Source: Diadema setosum
Taxonomy: Eukaryota > Echinodermata > Echinoidea > Diadematoida > Diadematidae
Reading direction: 5' to 3'
NCBI RefSeq assembly: GCF_964275005.1
Contig: NC_092686.1
Coordinates: 43,522,333-43,586,332 of the forward strand
Length of the DNA: 64,000 nucleotides
Under the pieces are notes generated by a model. It had not been told where the DNA came from. It was given only the letters and a program-made list of their open reading frames with translations, and ran no database searches. The position numbers and the translations under genes were made by a program. Below, in pieces: positions 1 to 14,300 of this stretch (the stretch's first letter is position 1; every line of letters begins with the position of its first letter).

Positions 1-386
1 AATGTAAACAGAAATGAAATAATTTGACTGTGTCAATGAAATGCATGTACGACTTTTCAGAAAGTAACCACCGCTAAAATTCAATCAAGAAGAAATATTA
101 AAAATGGACTGGTTTTTGCCACAAGTACATGACAATTAATTCCTTGCAACAATATAGAACGCCCTCAAAGAACTTGTATACTGTCAAGGCCATTACTTAC
201 TACACCTATTATTGTTAACTACTGTTCTGCTCTGCAAGACGTCAGTAAACCTCATCTAAATCGACATGCATTGGACCCAATAAGATAATATGAAGATGTA
301 TGCATGATGTTGACTCATGCAGAAGTCTACAAAATGACAAAAGAAGATCAATGAGAAATTCAGGATTTCTCAGTTGCTTCACTTAC

Positions 387-522
387 GAGATTTGTTGACT
401 CGCGCAACGTTGACTAATTCCTGTTTGTCGACCTCAATGATGCTGGCCAATGTGAGATTTACTGTATTACAGTCTATATTTTCCAAATATACAGTGTATC
501 TAGCTTTCAGTGCACACAATCA
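387..522 (-). CDS. possible internal exon of an unidentified neighbouring gene
   Basis: On the minus strand a pyrimidine-rich tract ending CCCCCTAG is followed by 136 bases and then a strong donor, GTAAGT. One frame is open over almost all of this stretch and reads as ordinary protein, for example YTVYLENIDCNTVNLTLAS followed by IIEVDKQELVNVARVNKS. That frame starts with TGA right at the strong acceptor, so if it is coding the true acceptor must lie slightly further in (for example the AG just before ATACACTG), where the pyrimidine tract is poor. I do not recognise the protein. It could instead be UTR or chance. It lies on the same strand as HAL, about 5 kb beyond its stop. Confidence 0.25.
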
Positions 523-735
523 CTAGGGGGAAAAAGAAGAAATTTAAATAGTCTACGCAAAAATTGATTTCAGCAGGATAGGACAGTCTATATACCACAC
601 GTTTCTCTGTCCTCATTAGAGTGAGTTGGTATCACTAGAGGAGCTCACAGGATGATGAAATGTACAAGACATTTACATGAACAAAGTAAGCTACTTATGC
701 TGTTTGCATTGATAAGCATATCGAAAGAACAAAAA

Positions 736-818
736 CCCGTTGAGGATGGACTGATTTTGCTATAACACACATTTCCCAGACGTCTGCCCGAGTATACTCG
801 GGACTCGTCTTCAACGGG
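736..818. mobile_element. piggyBac-like TTAA MITE, copy 1
   Basis: A short inverted-repeat element running from CCCGTTGAGGATGG to CTTCAACGGG and followed by TTAA. It holds the internal palindrome CCCGAGTATACTCGGG. CCC termini next to TTAA fit a piggyBac-type MITE. The left TTAA has decayed (AAAA). It sits head to tail with a second copy, separated only by TTAATTAA. Confidence 0.6.
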
Positions 819-826
819 TTAATTAA

Positions 827-922
827 CCTGCTGAGGATGGGCAGATTTTGCTATAACACACATTTCCCATAATATTCTTTTAGACACCTGCCCAAGTATT
901 CTCGGGACTCATCTTCAACGGG
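827..922. mobile_element. piggyBac-like TTAA MITE, copy 2
   Basis: A second copy of the preceding element, flanked on both sides by TTAA (823-826 and 923-926), with ends CCTGCTGAGGATGG and CATCTTCAACGGG. It shares the block TTTTGCTATAACACACATTT with copy 1 but has about 12 extra bases in the middle and a less perfect central palindrome, so the two copies are separate insertions or an older duplication. Confidence 0.6.
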
Positions 923-930
923 TTAATTAA

Positions 931-3900
931 TGTGCACACCTGGTTCTAACCAAAGCTACTACAAGACTGTGACATCATCACTTCCGTCCTCTACAGGAAA
1001 TGCCAGTTTTTATCAACAGCTGCCAAGGTTGAATTAACTTTCATCTGCAGCTGGTACAGTATGTTCAAGTCAGCCTTGCAATAAGCCAAATTCTACATCA
1101 AAACAGCCTCTTACAAAGACTGTTTACAAAAGATCAAAATAAGTCGGACCTCCCAACCTTTCTGACTGAAAAAAATAGGGATGATTTGGCTCAAGAGCAG
1201 GAAAAAAAGAGCAGTTCCCATAGGAGTGTGTAGTAAATCTATCAAGAAAAATAAGAAAATCCTATTGAAACAAGAGGTGGGAATGGTCAAAGTTCAGATT
1301 CTTTGCTCAAAAATTCAGAATGATTGGGAGGTCTGATAATTAATCCCTTCCTATGTCTACTGGACATTGGCTGAAAGGTCACACATCTAATGAAATGTAC
1401 ACTTCTTCATTGACCATAAATTAATCTCAACACTGTCATATACGTAGGTACATCATGATCAGCAAAAACTGGTCATTCCATGTTAGTTTCTCTTAATACA
1501 AACATTCCACAATGCTATACATGGACAAGTACATCCAATTGTAGCTTCGACCTTGTCAATAGTTCATGAATGAATATGCATAAATGCAAATTAATGGTAT
1601 ATACCAGTTCTACCTCATCCACTCTGTTTATTGGTGGTCAGACAAAACATGAAAAGTACACAATATATGTCCACTTTTTACATTTTTTAACATAAAATCA
1701 AGGTGGTCATGGGTGCAATGAGGTGTATTATCTGTGAACTTGTCATTGAATCTGCACTGAGGAACTGCAAGCAGTAAATGAAACAAATTTTGAATAACAC
1801 CTTTTCTGTAACTAGAGAATGCAATGAATCATATTACAAAACTTTTTTCAGAGTTTCTCTTCAAATCAGGAAGATTTGAGAACCTGAAAAGATCATTGAC
1901 ACAAACACATAATACACAAACACACATCATTCACACAAAAGCATGTGCTCACTCATACACACAAAAGCATGCCCGCACACACACACATACACACACACAC
2001 ACACACACACCTTTTTACCTCCGTCCAAGGGAGGAGGTCATGTTTTCATTACCGTTTGTCTGTTTGTTTGTCCCTATGCAAAATAACTCAAAAAGTTGTA
2101 CATGGATTTGGATGAAATTTGCAGGAAAGGTTGAGCTTGAATGACACAAGGAACAGATGATTAAATCTTGGTAGTGATCCCGGAAAATTTTATGGATTTT
2201 ATGAGGGATTTTTGATCTTTTGGCAGATAGGGTCAATGAACTTGGGAGTTCAAGCTGCGCATTTTAAAAGTTTGATACATGCACTAAAGTGCATGCTCTA
2301 GTTTCTGCTAGGGCGAGGCGCACCGCACAGCTGGAAGTTGATGACGAAACAAAGGCTTCTATACTGGGAAATCGGGTGATTTTTAGCATGACAAGTACGG
2401 TGGAAATCCCTCATCTCTGTGGAAGAACAAGACAATTGGTTGATTTCGCTGCATGACAGAGGTCTGCGCTCAGAATGCTTCTTTATTTTTTATATTTTAA
2501 TTTGAATTCCATTTGATGTCACCATCCTTTTCACAATGAAACAAATACAAACACACACACACACACACATACATATCATATTCCCAATGGTCAATTTCAC
2601 GTCAATTTGACTGTTAAATAATGGTCTTTTAAATATATAATTCTGAGCCTGTAGAATTGCTTCATATGCCCAACTTGGTATACTTTTCCACTGTAATCCA
2701 TGTTATTGATATCAAATGCTAACATCTTGATAATTATCTTTGAACATCATTACCAAATTTAGACTAAAGAAAACACCTGTTTAATCACATGCCAAATTAT
2801 GACATCTAAATGTGGGCACAGGATCATATTACCTATGGAAGAAAGGAAGCATGAATAAATGTCACATTTACTTGAAACGTGAACTGTGACTTACATGAGC
2901 CAATAGTTTCTTTCACATACACACATTAATTTACTCTTTACCTGATTGCAATGGAAGACATGATGAAAGTAAACAGTGAAAAAAGCATACATCACATACA
3001 AAAATTGCTGTCTGTTTCATGTAAGTCTTATGAGAGACTTTTTGCTCATAATACACACTTATGAGAGACTTTATGAAATGGACTTTACTTCTTTTTGGAA
3101 GTCCCTCATAGTTACATATGAGCCACTTTGGCTATTCTGAGATTTATGTAAAAACTTTCACGAGAGGACTTCATGAAACAGACTCCTAGACAGTCTCTTG
3201 TGTCTAATGAAAGAATAAGATGACACAAAAATAAAACAAATCTTTACCTCTTGTGTCAGGAAGGAATTACCATAATGAATACAAATTTGAACAATTTCTA
3301 AATTTGCAGCCTCTTATCTGATGCATGAGATATGTACATGTGCTTAAGCGCACTCCTTTGAGAAGTGGCCAGCAAAAGCACCACAATCAATCACACATAC
3401 TTTGATGCAACAACTTCTAGGTTACACTAGGTTTTTAGACTTTCTGATTTCTTTTCAGAAAGATTACAGCAATGACAGAAATAGTCACCTCTGCATCAAT
3501 CAAATCAATTAAAACAGAGGAATGAGCTTTAGCCTCAGCAATAATCTTTTCCTTTTTTTTTTTGTCTAAGAATTTACTGACATAGGGAGAAACTCAACTT
3601 CTACTTCAACTTTGAATTACAATGTATAATGCATTTATTTCATTCTACATCTATCGAATCAAACTGTGCAAATCTAAAGTGAAAAAAAAAAAAACACCTG
3701 CTATCTTGAGGGCTATGCACTAGCTTGATAGGACAAATACATGATTCTCTAAATCACATAACATCATGCTAGCAGAAAACATAAAAATAGATTACACACA
3801 TGATTTACTCAGCATACTATGTTCATCAAAATTAAATCCTGATACAGATATGCTATGAAAAATTGCAATGCATTATATGTTTCATAAATACATATCACTC

Positions 3901-5685
3901 TATGTGACGATTCTTCCCCTAATGTATTGAGCAGACAAACAAATTAAAGAAAATTATCAAATAGAAAAAAAAAAAGGAATGAAAAGAAGCTAGAACCATT
4001 ATCAGGGCACACTCTTTAAACATACACTTCCTTGTATTTCAAAGTCAGCAATTTCTCTTTTGACATGATATATCTTTCCATAATTTTCTAAACACTTGCT
4101 GCCCCAAGATCATTAGCTACAGAAGATGTGAATACATCACAAGGTGTGGTTACACCACAAGATTTGGTTACATCAAAATGTATCACAACAGGCATAATGC
4201 ACCATGTGAACTTTTACTTAAAAAAAAAAAAGACACCATGATGTGCTGTCATGCATGTTACACTCATGAACATAGATAACTACTGTAGTTCACTACAGGG
4301 AACAGCACAGAACAGCAAGTACAAATACAATTGTACATATAGTAAAACAGCACAACAAGCTCATATAAAAATAATGATGACTTGTATTAGTGAGGTGATA
4401 GGCAATAATAATGGAATGGTTAAAGCACACATTATTTCCAGATAGAAAGCAAATGTCTTTCTCTTGGGACAGACTCAATTCTCTATTTGCTTTCTCTGTG
4501 GAAGATCACACAAGATGTGGTCTACGAAATGCAGTGTAAAGCTCAGGCACTGAGTAGTCAGCCATTTTCATACAATTTGTAGGTGACGAATTGAACAGAA
4601 AACATGATTCATAATAAACAGTCATTTCAACCTGGAAGCCATGACCTAATATCTGTATCACTGAAAGCAGAATTTTTTGTCTGCTCAGTCTAAACAAACC
4701 AAGTAGATTGTACAAGATGATATATTGTAGATGAAAAAAATTGGTCCTTGGAAAAAAATGAACACTTCACACTTCTCTCTCTCACATGTGGGGTAGATTA
4801 TAAGCTTGAATTTCAAAACCTTGAAGTGTAATAAAATGTTTACAGGAATCATATCAGAATTGAACAATTAAAAAAAAAAAAGAAGATATTTACACCAGTG
4901 AAAATGTCCACAAAGTTCACATTGATATCAATTCATGAAAAAGCTTCACTACTTCGCTACTTTTCATGCTAAAAAAAAACACCAGCATTTGTGGAATAAA
5001 AGTCAAAATGCTGCATCTTCCTGATATATTATTATGTTGTATATCATAATAATCATTTTTAACTAGAATCTCTCGTAACTTGAAAGAAAAAAACCCAAAA
5101 CAAACAAATATGATCCTCTTCACAGCTATAAGGATTCTCTCCTAATTTTGATAAAGTCTCCAGCCTTCAAAAGGTTGGTTGCTTGTCCCTGAACAATTTG
5201 TATTGAAATAGAAAAAAAAAACAACAGTATATCTCTTGTCATTGGTGCAAAAGCCTCTGAGTCACATACTGTACATTGGGTACTTAACAGAGGCCACACC
5301 TCACAAACCTAAGATTTCTCTTTTGTATCAAACATCCCACATGAACCTATTTCACCACAGCAAACAATGCATATCAATCAACCCACCAAGTCCAACTAAC
5401 TACATATTTGTGGCATATGGTGCTATATATTTTTCACTATCTTTTGCACTGCCATTTTTTACTATTCTTTCTTAGTGTTTCATCAGGTAAAATTAAAAAG
5501 ATCATATATACAATTGTTTGCATCAGTTGGAGAAATTTCAAAAGCCCCTCAATCCCTATAATCATGTTTGAATCTTAAATCGGCAGCAAATTTTAGAAGA
5601 TAGAAGTTAAAAGGAAAGAGAAGGTAGTGCAAGAGGTGGGGTATACCAGCTAGAGCAGGCCTTACATGATGCCTGGAGCACCAGT
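931..5685. other. flank downstream of HAL; 3' UTR end not resolved
   Basis: No coding sequence is supported here. Apart from the repeat at about 2,012-2,340 and CA runs near 1,975-2,010 and 2,551-2,570, I see only AT-rich single-copy-looking DNA. HAL's 3' UTR must begin at 5,685 and run leftward. The nearest minus-strand AATAAA I found is at 3,634-3,639, which would make a UTR of about 2 kb; variant signals closer in are possible. Confidence 0.4.
2012..2340 (-). mobile_element. hairpin-ended non-coding repeat, reverse orientation
   Basis: The left edge is a hairpin (ACCTCC ... GGAGGT), followed at once by a degenerate GTTTGTCTGTTTGTTTGTC run. The right edge is GC-rich (GGGCGAGGCGCACC). This is the mirror image of the layout at 11,649-12,973, 31,659-38,762 and 39,633-40,568, where a 4-base tandem run or related sequence sits just inside a terminal hairpin. 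No coding potential is seen. Membership in the same group is inferred from layout, not sequence identity. Confidence 0.4.
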
Positions 5686-5835
5686 TCAATTCTTGTTCAA
5701 GTTCCTCATCCGCTTGCGCTTGCCATGGGAACGCTTGCTCGGCTCGAGGACGCTGGACGTCGGAGAGGGAACCTTGGTTTCCTTCAGCATCTCTGTCTCA
5801 TAGTTATTGACGAAGGGCTTTACCGCCTCCCACAC
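5686..5835 (-). CDS. HAL: HAL exon 19 (residues 613-661 and stop)
   Basis: Starts after TGGTAG with [17 protein letters not shown], matching the VWE...PYIEKY region of vertebrate HAL, and ends in TGA at 5,686-5,688. The last 17 residues ([17 protein letters not shown]) are strongly basic and do not resemble the vertebrate tail. Confidence 0.95.
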   Translation of the reverse strand: MWEAVKPFVNNYETEMLKETKVPSPTSSVLEPSKRSHGKRKRMRNLNKN

Positions 5836-8320
5836 CTACCATACGAGATGATGTTAGATTAATTGTACATAGTGCCACATGCATGTAACACACTCTATTC
5901 ACAAGTTTTCTTACCCTTGTAGACAGTGTCAATTCTTTAGATTATACACATCAGCAGCAGCAATTCAAGTTGACCACTGTGAGGACATGTTGAGTAGCTT
6001 TTCCTCTCCAATGTAATTGTTAAGCCAAGAAGTTTTGGGATATGTTTACTGCAGAATAATCATCTTATTCTCATCAAATTGGCAACCCTGAATGTTACTA
6101 CATATTCTATCTAGCAAAAAGATTATACGGAAGTTGTCAAATTCAATGTATATGCACAAAAGCAGAATAGTTTTCTCAATACGGGACAGTTCTACACAGA
6201 AGCAGTAACTCTTAGACTGTTAGTCTTCTAATTATATGTGTTGTCAGTATGAAAGAGTCAGTTATATAATATATATATATATATATATTGTATATATATA
6301 CAGTCAAACCTGTCTATAGCGGCCACCCAAGGGATACGGGGAAAGTGGCCGTTATAGACAGGTGGCCGCTATACACAGGTAACATGTATCATCGTTGTAT
6401 ACATCTATATATACTTACATGTACATGTACATGTATGTGTGTACATATGCACATGTGTGTACAATTCATGCATAGAACAATGCCGGTGTTTATGAAATTG
6501 TTGCACAGTACATGTAGCATGTGCACAGTCATGAAGAATGCTTAACACTAGTGCCTTATTGTGACTGAACAAGTGATGAATGCAACGGTGGCGATCACTG
6601 AACGTTGCAATGACTGGCACGGCTAACAAGCAGAAAAACACGCTGAATTATCGGCTCGGCTACGGCTCCATCGGGGTTTTGGCCACTATAGACAGGTTAA
6701 AATCTACCGCGGGAAACAAAATTTGTGGCTGCTGGCCGCGTTAGACAGGTGGCCGCTATACACAGGGTCTTTAACATTGCTTTTCTCTCGGGGGGATTTT
6801 CCAGTGGCCGCTATAGACAGGTGGCCGCTATAGAGAGGTGGCCACTAAAGCAGGTTTGACTGTATATGTATTTGTGGGGGGGGGGGGGGTTTGCACAGAA
6901 ATATTCAAACGAGTATAATGAAAAAGTGCTCAAATGAAGGAAGTTTTCATTCTGCCTTGTGAGTATATTAATACTGGAAATAAATGACAGATTATATTCA
7001 AATGAACAGATACAGCACCAAACCACGATATGTGGTTTCCAAACCTTTATGGAGTAACAGAGTGCTGGTACTCACTTTGTTTTCCCTCAACAGCTTGGTG
7101 ATGATCTCCATGTCAGGAGCAAGATGGCGATCACGCTCAAGAGGACTAGAAGCAAAGATTTACAAATAAAACAATGTCAAATGACTATGAGCTGGATTGA
7201 GCAGTCTATAATATATATCTATATTACACTCGCAGCAAACTGTTGTATCAAACTGTTGTGGAATCAGGATATGCATGATAATATACAATGATGACAACAT
7301 GAACATTTGAGTAAATTTTGAAGGACTACCCCTCCATATCACGTCATCGGTTTTTTTTTTTTCAATCCAATGAACATTTTCTTCTTCTATTTAAGTTGGC
7401 AAAAAGTCTTCAGTCAAAAAGTCTAATTAGAGGAGAAAAGTGCCAAGCTTTCCACCGCTTGCATTTTTGGTGTTGACAGAGAGAAAAACAAAAATGCATT
7501 TTATTCTAATCTGGTTCACTCTTCCATAAACTTCTGCAATTACATCAAGTACCATCAAACACGGTATCACCATGGTAACATAAAGTAGCAATTAACGGGA
7601 TGTGATCGTTTTCAGTTTCTGCCACAGTTACTATAATCACCCAAGATGCAATGATCGCTGTAAATCACTGTGTAAAATGGGCCCACAACCCTTCAAACCT
7701 GTGTTGCTACCAGCGACTGGAATTAATTATTCTTAAAGTGTGAAAGAGAATCATAAACATGAGAGGCTCATACCTGACCACACTCCTGACCAGCTTGTGG
7801 ACAGCTTCGAGAGGAGCTGTGCTGGTCAAAGGTCGCAGGAAGTCAATACCTTGACAGGCACACATCAGCTCAATGGCGAGTACTACATGAGATGAGAAAA
7901 GAGACAATTAGTAATACTGTGACCTGAAAACACCTAAACAAGAACCCAGCAAGAGAATGATTCAACACAGAATGTCGTAGACGCCAGATGGTCAATATAT
8001 GTTACATTTACATTGTGACTTCGAACATGGCATACATATTTAGTTTGTGTGTGTCTGTGTGTGTGTGTGTGTGAGCATTTTGATGTTTACCTTGCTCTAC
8101 GTACATTTCAATGAATAAGGAATAAGATATGTATCTTAGTGTATCTGTATGTTTGTGTATTTATTGTGTGCAGGTGTGTGTGTGTGTGTATGTGTTTGTA
8201 TGTGTGATCATATATGTATATGCTGGTGTTTACCTTTTTTACTTTTTCCACATTCAATGTGGGTACCTGAATGCGAGTGTGTGTGTTTGTTTTGTTTACT
8301 ATTGTGTATGTATCACTGTT

Positions 8321-8360
<40 letters not shown>

Positions 8361-11300
8361 TGTTCAAGAAAGGAAAGGAAAAAGGAAGGAGTTAAAAAAA
8401 GGAATTTAAGAAAGGAGACTTGCTAATGCAATCAAGATTATTCCTGTGGATTATATGTTTTGTCTGTTTTTGTTTGTTTTTTTACTTTTTTGATATTTGA
8501 AGTATAAGTGAGAATTGGAATCATGGGAATTGAGGATAGGGAGGGGAGATGTTTTATGGGGTATGGCTTTGTAAGAAAGGGTCAGGGGAGGAAAATTGTA
8601 AAGGGAGATATGGGGGTAATTTTGGTTATTTTCTACAATGTATATTGTTCAATGTTTCAGCTTTATATATTGCACATTCATTTGTTGAAGTGAATTACTT
8701 GATTTCTGCATAACGCTAGACATAGAAAATGTTTGATTTATCTCTTGGTGTGAACAGTGAAATTGGAACGCAGATTATTTACTATTGTATGATTGTATTA
8801 TGCAATTTTGGATGGAACAAAACAGAAATCTATGGGAAAAATAAAAGTTTGTGGATGTTCTTATGTTAGTACCTTGCTCCACATGCTCCACCACTTCCAG
8901 ACACTTCCTGGCGCTGAAGCCCCCCATGGAGACGTGGTCCTCCTGGGCAGCACTGGTCGACAGAGAGTCCACAGAGCTGGGGTGGGTCAGTACCTTGTTC
9001 TCAGATACTGCATGGTCAAGAACATTGTCAAAGTTACAAATCAGAAGTACATCTCACTGATAGCATATGTAATTTCTATTAAGGGAACACTGATATCGAG
9101 ACAGTTATTTTCCAAGTTTCTTCCTGGCCTTTGTAATCAAGCGTCTGCTTTAAAGCATGCACTTACACCAAAAACAAACAAACAAACAAAAAAATGATCT
9201 ATTACTGTACAAAGTGGGGAGTTACGTGTTTTGGCATGTCTGTATTTCTAGTTTAGTTGGAATGAACACAACACTGAAACACATGAATAAATGCAAAGAA
9301 GTTGAAATTGCAGAATGATCTTGAGACTATTGTGATGCTACCACTTAAATCTCATTAAAAATGACCATAGTAGGATTTTGAAAAAGAATTTTATGAATAG
9401 ATGGAATATAAAAAGGTGGACACAATGATTTTTCTATGCATCACTTTTTTGCACCATTTATCCATGCACGAAGTTTAACCCTATTCTAACTGCCAGTGGG
9501 CTATTTGAGACCAAGTTTTTACTGAGGGGGGGTCAATTTGACCCCCCCTTCAGATCTCGGCCGCCGATCGCGCGATCGCCGCGAAATTTTGCCTGAAGAT
9601 AGAGCTTGATGTCAACTACAAGATTACATCGTCATACAATAGAAAAATATTGCCTTTCTATTTTTAATAAATTAATTATGCAAATTTGTGCATGAAATCA
9701 TATTTTCACCCATAACTCCATTAAAAAGACTGGAGGATTGCTAAATTTTTGTGTCAGAATTCCTCAAGACACATCAAACAATTTTTGTGTAAAAAAATAG
9801 CTCAATTGAAATGAATTTCTTTTGTTTTTTATTGTTTTGTTAATTTCTTATGCATTTTATTGTTTTTTCAACCTTTTGTTTTCCATTGTTTTTTTGCCAA
9901 AACTTGTTGCAGGCACTTTTTCAGGCTTATCTACACTAGAATTGATTAATTTCAATGGTTAAAAGTTGAAATAATCTAATTTATATCAATTTAACCAAAA
10001 AACACAATTTGCATTGGATTTGCACACGATATCATGAATTTGAGCTGTTTTTTGGTTGACATGCATATGCAGAACATTACGTAACTTCAAAACGGTGTAC
10101 CCGGACGTCGCAAATTTGGTCTCAAAATATGCGGGAGACTTCAATAAAAAAAGTCGTGAAACGACGCGGCAAAAGCTTTGCGCGTTGCGAAATCGTGGCG
10201 CGAAACGTCGAGGGGGGGGTCAATTTGACCCCCCCCCCCCAGTTAGAATAGGGTTAAACTTAACCCTTATTACCTATTGAAACTTGAAATGAGATTGATC
10301 AATAAAGTCAACATCACGATCTCCATATTAAATGCCAAACTCGCACAAATCACCTCTAACTCCCCCCCCCCCCCCAGAAAAAAAAAAAACCAACAACAAC
10401 AATCAAAACAAGCATGAAAAAAAAAAGTTTGCAATTTTCTTGTTTTTGTTCTGCGGGTATGATGTCTGGAGACAGATGATCTTACCCAAAGCTGCAGCAG
10501 TGCAGTGAGCAATCATGAAGCCAGAGTTGAGGCCCGGCTCTTTGGTGAGGAACGCTGGCAGCTCACTCAGGTCTAATACACATCAGCACACAAAATGGAA
10601 AGGTGGTATGAGTGTAGTATCACAGTGACTCCTATCAGATGCCACAGAGTATACATGTATGATACATTCATATCAATCTGTCTATCTACATATCTAAATA
10701 AATGCATATATCTACATATGCATTTTATTCATTTGCTTTAGTACAATACTTCACATAATAAATCTGTGATGCATATATATTGCATCTAAAGTATAAACTC
10801 AGAAGAAAATTAAAATGGCAAACATACAAAAAAATACAAGCACAGGCATCCCCTCAAATCTGTCCCTTTCATATCTTTTATTTGTTTTCTTTTAAAATAG
10901 CTTCAAATACAGAGTTATAAAAGAAAGAACGAAGATCTTACGAGGGTTGACAAGTCGCTCGATTCGCCGCTCACTGATGCTTGCCAGTTCATGGATTCCA
11001 ATTGCAAGGTAATCTAAAGCCTGCCAAGAAAATTACAGCCAAGCTTCCATTAGTTTGGTAATGTAAATGTATAATTTGTGTTTACATTTGGACCACATAG
11101 GCCTGAATATCTTGCCCTGCACACACTTGTTATTAGACCTCTGTTAACATACATGGTGGTACATGTGCATTCATACATTTAAATTCTGCACACTATTTCA
11201 CAGACTCTTTTTGTGAATTCTTGCCATAGTGTAATCACAACACCTTAGTGTTGGGAAAAGTTGCAGGAAAGAAAATGTTTCAAAGTACAATGCTTTAAAT

Positions 11301-14300
11301 ATTCCTTTGAAATGATTCTATTACTACTTGTAAAGGGTTTTTACATCTCAGCTTATGTATGATATTTAAAATAACTGATACAATCATCTTGTATTGTACT
11401 ATACAAGTGCATCACATGGATGCAGGATGCTATCAAAACAGCCATCAGTTTTTTGTAAAATCTGTTAGCACGACTGTTATGTTGTAATGTGTTTTAAAAA
11501 AAAAACTTCCAAGTTGGAAATTGAATAACTTCACAACTACATTCAAGGTTCACTGTAATCCTATAAGATATGTGATATGCAATTCTTCCCTAATCCCCCG
11601 GCCCCCTCAAAAAAAAAAAAACAACAACAACACCAACACAAAAAAAAACTAGAAATGTCGCTTTGGCGACTGGTATGCCTCCGCCATAATGCATGATTTT
11701 CCCAATAGGTCTAGATAGTACATGTGGACACTGTGTGATTACATTTTCACAAAATTGGCAAAATATTGGAATGACAAGTTTGTCACAAATGTGTTGAATG
11801 TTCACCTTCCTTGACGTAGGTTTAATTGGATGAATAGGAGAGCATGTATCTAGGGATTTAAGGACTTTAACTTGACTTTGACCCATTCATACATTTAGGC
11901 ATTGAGTAATTTTCAAGGTACAAGTGTGGAGAAAAAGTGCAATTTCTGAATTGAATAGTAAATTGTCACCATTTTCATCTGGCCCTTGACCCTAAAATTC
12001 ATAAGATAATTACTTTCAGGTAGAACATGCATAATATGTACTAAGTTTCAAGGTAACTTGAGCCACTTCCGAGATATGGAGGAAAAAGTTAGTTCAGCAC
12101 TTTCACTTGATCTTTGACCTTTTGACCTTTGAGGCAAAAAGAGAAAAAAAAAACTTTCCAGAGAATTTCTATTAGGTTACACACGCATACACCAAGTGTA
12201 AAAAAATAACCTTGCTGGCATTGCATAAATATGAGGGTAATAGTAAAATTTTGAAGTCTTGCACTTGACCTTTGACCCCTGACCTTTGACCCCATGAACC
12301 CTACATTCTCTAGATAATCACTTCCAGTCAGTACATGTATATACTATGTTCCATGACGATACCTTGAACAATTTTCCAAGGTACAGAGAAAAAAAAAGAA
12401 GTTTTAATATTTTTACTTGACCTTTTGACCTTTGACCTTTGACCTCATGACCCAAACTTTCACCAGAGAATCTTAATTGGGTAATACATGTATACACTAA
12501 GTTTCAAGAAAATATCTTCAGGCATTCAATAGATATGGTGGAAATAGTGAAATTTTATGTATTTGACCCTGAACTTTTGACCTTTGACCTTTGACCTCAT
12601 GACCCAAACTTTCACCAGAGAATCTTAATTAGGTAATACATGTATACGCTAAGTTTCAAGAAAATATCTTCAGGCATTCAATAGATATGGTGGAAATAGT
12701 GAAATTTTATGTATTTGACCTTGACCTTTTGACCTTTGACCTTGAGCATGTGCACCCAAAAGTTGATAGGCACAACTTCACCCCCTAATACACATGCATG
12801 CCAAGTTTCATTAGGATACCTCAACAGGTTTCGATAGTTACCTTGTCCACAAAATTCATTACGGACGGACGGACGGACGGACGGACGGAAGGACGGAAGG
12901 ACGGACGGACGGACGGACGGACGGACAACCCGAAAACATAATGCCTCCGGCACCACTTCGTGGCGGAGGCATAAAAAAAACCACTGAACTTTACAAGCAA
13001 GGCATTACTGTGAATTTGAATCTAGAAGATATGTTTTCTTTTCTTTTTTTGCATTAACTAATGAGATTTTTATGCTCTTTCAAACAAATGTGGTTATTTG
13101 AGGATATCCCACAGCAGCATAGAAAGATGTGTTTGCATAATTGCTACATGAGCATTAGCAGAACAGATTACACCATTTTTTTAAGTCAAGAGGTCAAAGG
13201 TCAGCACTCTTTGGCAAGTGGCACAAGGATAAAACATCTTTTTCTCTCTCATGGACTGATACAATCAAATGTCTTCTTATCCATCAAATACCTTTAAACA
13301 TTTACATTTTACCACATTGTCACATCACTACAATAATTGTTGACATGTTCAGTGATGTGTCATGATAAACAGTAAGTACATGTATATCTGCTGTGCAAAC
13401 AGCCCCTCTCCTTCACACTTGATCAGGTGTAACTTGTTGGGAGTGTGGGATTTATTTGTCTACTGGCAGAACTTCATGTGCAAACACAGACAGACAATAT
13501 GTGCAGTGTACAGAAGGATCATAAAAGATATTGACACCATTTCCTGATATTTGAAAAGGGGATAAAAAGAATATATGATGGTGAGCACACAAGCTGATTA
13601 AACATAAGTAAACACTTATGCAAACAAACGAATCAGGTGTCTTCATTTTGTTTGAGAGAATGAGGTACATAGGGGTTGGGAAGAAATCCAATGTAAGCAA
13701 AATGTCTGTCTCAGTTGTCACATTCAATAAGCTAAGCTATAAGGAATTGCCTATAATCATTGATATGAGCTACGGAATGGGGCATGGGTTGGAAAGAAGC
13801 CCAAGGTACTGTACACCCAACATATTTTGCGGGGTTTTTATTTTTCTTTATGAAGGAAGTCAGCCAATATTCACTAATTTGACAACATGCAAAAAATATT
13901 AATTTTGATCCTGACATAAATTGTGACATTAAATTGCACACATAGGCCTACATTTCTCTCCTCATTACTGTACTCCATGATCGCAAATTTAACTACTTGC
14001 GAAATCGTTTGGAAGATGTTACAAGTAGTGTAACAACAGCGTCTATGTCAATTCACGCAAACAACATCTCGAGAAAATGTCAGTGACTTCCTAATTCACA
14101 AAATATCTGTACGTGCAAATAACAGCTTATACAGACGGCCTACTGAGCACCATGCAGAAAGCAGTACGGGCAACCAAGTACAGACATACTACCTTGGCGG
14201 GATATTCTCCGTGGAAATTTCCGGCAGAAAGAATCTCCCCTTGATCTGGGAACACCATCTACGAAGCAACAAGAATCAAGGGTAAAAACCTTGCACATGT

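Noticed and set aside
8129-8359. Open frame rich in Val/Cys
   Set aside because: It is translated GT microsatellite in HAL intron 16.
8793-9197. Plus-strand 134-codon frame
   Set aside because: Overlaps HAL exon 16 on the opposite strand; no homology, while the minus strand encodes a conserved HAL block.
13061-13902. Small open frames in HAL intron 13
   Set aside because: No recognisable domains, both strands open by chance, no splice-site support.
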